From UBA1723 sp045641625 (GTDB taxonomy: Bacteria; Bacteroidota; Bacteroidia; Bacteroidales; Paludibacteraceae), in the NCBI GenBank assembly GCA_045641625.1, contig JAZUHH010000017.1, positions 124,001-188,000 of the forward strand: DNA of 64,000 bases. Direction: 5' to 3'. A model generated the notes under the pieces. The model ran no database searches, was not told the DNA's origin, and worked only from the letters and a program-made list of their open reading frames with translations. The stretch's first letter is position 1, and every line of letters starts with the position of its first letter. A program made the translations under genes and the position numbers. Below are positions 63,701 through 64,000 of this stretch, in pieces.

Positions 63701-64000
63701 ATACCAAACCTGACCTACTGTCTTTGCCAAATTACCTGACTCAAAGTCCAAGTTCACACCAGACTTGTTATCACTCTTTAAACCAGCCACAGTACCGATA
63801 TTCCAAGTTACTGTGTGATTTGACGGGTTGTAAACTCCATTTCCTGAAGCCTCAACAAATATAAAGTCTTCTGGAACATTCTCTACAATTATTACATTCT
63901 TAGCATCTACAGAACCATAATTACGATAATCCAAAAGGAACTTTATTTGGTCACCGGTATAGCAATATGTTACAGAGTCCTCGATAGCACGATAAATCTT
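57752..64000 (-). CDS. Second giant T9SS type B-sorted adhesin (5' end outside window)
   Basis: At least 2082 residues; the frame is open to the right edge of the window (its visible start is KIYRAIEDSVTYCYTGDQ), so the signal peptide is outside. The visible N-terminal part has a DUF11-type repeat (FLLDYRNYGSVDAKN, TWNIGTVAG), followed by long beta-rich regions and Ig-like repeats with the same TLVWYD ... TYYVSQ ... CES unit as the adhesin at 28003. It ends in the CHU_C type B domain (VTPNGDGDNDLFIDE, YPNAKVTIYDRSGKV, GWDGTYNGHRLPSTDYWYE). It should be exported by T9SS and attached to the cell surface. The C-terminal 400 residues are clearly related to the other adhesin. Confidence 0.87.
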   Translation of the reverse strand, partial: KIYRAIEDSVTYCYTGDQIKFLLDYRNYGSVDAKNVIIVENVPEDFIFVEASGNGVYNPSNHTVTWNIGTVAGLKSDNKSGVNLDFESGNLAKTVGQVWYKLKASDKASGRYCTTAEIKCSNGLGWTTNEYPNYVTATMQRNCVDVVARSLIISKDVDRRKVNDGNMAKFTINFENSSEAGWIDGGRPRVNVSFANGQDGARLQLMARLWNDAIEPYINYGNYRISYYLYDSGIDCYSGEADCNNGWGLQNEIYEGGKVIASSEGVVVSHENIVEGTDDYGRWNQRMTIQFAPLFVTTTMHTSRFFGGAGGRIHKGGTSPMRGVWALFPGGGSTPNWEDDWSWSSKYKSVKDGLFYPVTPSWQKLDKNGKSIEEPVTKWLACGCTESDITVPNILVEEYDGYVWRRILGNGPMAGRDVDNVVIKDTLPKGLKFNEFVNECPLSEPEFGGKWEVKQTADGRDVIIWSIPKLQVKQKGSIIYTAIASFPSGNVCETPDEDVINAAWISGDKNSPICDTALITVTCAKVPKPIIPNGLTKTVDKEKVMIGDEVTYSIEYEQTHGAIVQNALDVPSEWTAVGNSIREGVLGISDKQTANFKKSLSTNLYLEFDADIDQYQDGEFFVRNDIRVRFNKQYAGMTVTCFDGNKEVENQLCQLKNNPSRWKVKITDDVLQIWFGTDTSKSPSFTAEGLTIKEGYFGFRGVAAANHKFSNIHVHTDMVNEFTIVDRIPAEIKVLSIDNDGVQQGDSIVWKISSDKAIPFGTKFNVSWTGEVMECNEIIENIAYAQLPGYAPDDIMDNAVSECVTDDCEGVKSAALSIDDSAICDGDSTVLRVKSEPKGKYLYDYYLNGEIVAEASKFDTLVVSLEGEYKVKVSDPSCPDASPVTTKPLELAVMALPDKNIAKDQSLCGNETLDLSQFVAAGYTVKWFLDEDTLFSVKDLEIKAEDANLVYYYTLTDNKTSCVSLPKAVNVAVNEIPDSPKTEDREYPMTEGATVDISELATPSKSTNKLQWYKEETGGSPLSKPMVSLDKEDSFVYYVSEISPEKCESERVPVEVKITNSTKPATRDTAVCLGSTVDLTTLVTPDEGNTLVWYDADGNPLSDVPEVDTDYGDMLVFMVSQTDGVSVSDKAKIVVNVYSVATITGDNVSYCSGDEASEIKYNVNYLNCLNCGMFTDVEWRLNGNKLLGSVIPETKNLTATTTYTYELTPYYSIPNVKGQICYGDPIEILVTVAHVNSPSEGNYNYVLSDTTGAGKFLPLVEQDPDAVKPSTGHTLVWYDAEKNLIGEESPAPELDRTMEDQQSFTYYVSQKDGDGCESELVKVTVTISKTPVPKVSSAVFCESDEDPDDLVTDYVTPSEAGYSLVWYDGDPKKGGNVMTSAPQIKTQLKDPESVEEVVTYYVAQTNGSTTSSAVPFDIHIFARPRLFTDNDTVCNKPVNMNSLWHVSKKVTTITTKFYEDDVPVGLPEAVTKTGNYSVEGYFIIQATKERCVSKREDIYVEIHKLNSLSIEGSSSVCPNSPVTLNAVYDGEFYDSKVKYTWNLPNNSSTHDGEFISDPLKTKTKIVLIATDGYCADTITHEVNIDKGVISGTVNLSEAGNDNSPENALAGSNIKFYSCGQEVTVSPSVVSTDTDFQWSDGTVGKDLKTDKSGIYTLTYTNVCQTYFDVEIIALPVNDFTVPEDKILCENGYATLQLDLRCDEDIESIVWKKDGVELDNNSQSLYLESASSEDAGIYTYEARNKGCSIGGTYGTVSVSPAPKYTIKDVSTICAGESLEIGLETLEPATAKVEWEDNSALSPSSDKTATISPNSTDTYYFKVVQPGGCVVKDKIKVSVSHPITFEVSPLDTVVCEGSPAVRFALRVSEGDVLSYKWEDENNTVVSTNSLFRGETSIAGVHTYKVTLESEACEDAVEVVSMEVVSNPIIDTVIQVKYKDAEVVVLEGSGSGNYEYKVDKEEFQYDSKLTVKNYGKHVFTVRDDAGCVGTYETEIVSPQITLPVIVTPNGDGDNDLFIDEVLSEAYPNAKVTIYDRSGKVIAKLPASDGWDGTYNGHRLPSTDYWYEIWIEELRKMYVGHFTLINN

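Noticed and set aside
1..64000. Search by eye for tRNA, rRNA, insertion sequences, integrases and phage genes
   Set aside because: No supporting sequence was found; a tRNA scan would be needed to exclude short RNA genes.

Overview
The window looks like a chromosomal segment of a Bacteroidetes bacterium, most likely a gut or rumen member of the Bacteroidales. The evidence is: promoters of the TAnnTTTG type at conserved positions; type IX secretion (T9SS) sorting domains of both kinds (CHU_C/type B on two giant adhesins, type A on a GH5 cellulase and a CotH protein); a HmuY/HmuR heme-uptake pair; the acpP-fabF-rnc core cluster; a Bacteroidetes/eukaryote-like carbamoyl-phosphate synthase; and a tyrosine-ammonia-lyase-like enzyme closely resembling the flavobacterial flexirubin enzyme. 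No tRNA, rRNA, CRISPR array, insertion sequence or phage gene was seen.

Layout. 1-4.5 kb (minus strand) holds fatty-acid synthesis in two units: fabH-fabK-fabF' (the last cut by the window edge) and acpP-fabF-rnc; purN runs the other way at 4.7 kb. 5.3-22.2 kb (minus) is mainly secreted or surface proteins: a WG-repeat protein, three CotH-kinase proteins (two are tandem 833-residue paralogues with a lamin-tail domain) and two GH5 glycosidases, interrupted by a single-polypeptide CarA-CarB carbamoyl-phosphate synthase. 22.2-25.2 kb is the hmuYR heme operon. 25.3-27.4 kb holds a HAL/TAL-family ammonia lyase with a 16-bp palindrome at its promoter, plus a small membrane protein. 28-35.2 kb is one 2402-residue T9SS adhesin. 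35.4-36.2 kb (plus) is an outer-membrane beta-barrel protein.

36.6-46.1 kb (plus) is a tight nine-gene operon: Wza-like exporter, Wzz-like chain-length protein, a ketoacyl synthase fused to a chain-length-factor-like domain (as ApeO plus ApeC), NodB-type deacetylase, LolA-like carrier, lipoprotein, GT2 glycosyltransferase, DUF2062 protein and methyltransferase. It combines capsule-type export with aryl-polyene/flexirubin-type lipid genes; the lyase at 25 kb could supply a 4-coumarate starter. This is the best candidate for an undescribed system here. 46.5-55 kb (plus) has a 1558-residue double beta-helix surface protein, an LD-carboxypeptidase, a TPR protein and an unknown secreted protein. 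55.3-57.7 kb (minus) has a methyltransferase and two RDD membrane proteins, and 57.7-64 kb (minus) a second giant T9SS adhesin running off the window.

Two further points stand out. A GH5 cellulase reading frame is interrupted by one in-frame TGA exactly where the family has a conserved tryptophan, while TGA is nearly avoided as a terminator in the whole window (2 of 36 readable stops, both followed closely by an in-frame TAA). The carA and carB reading frames are fused.
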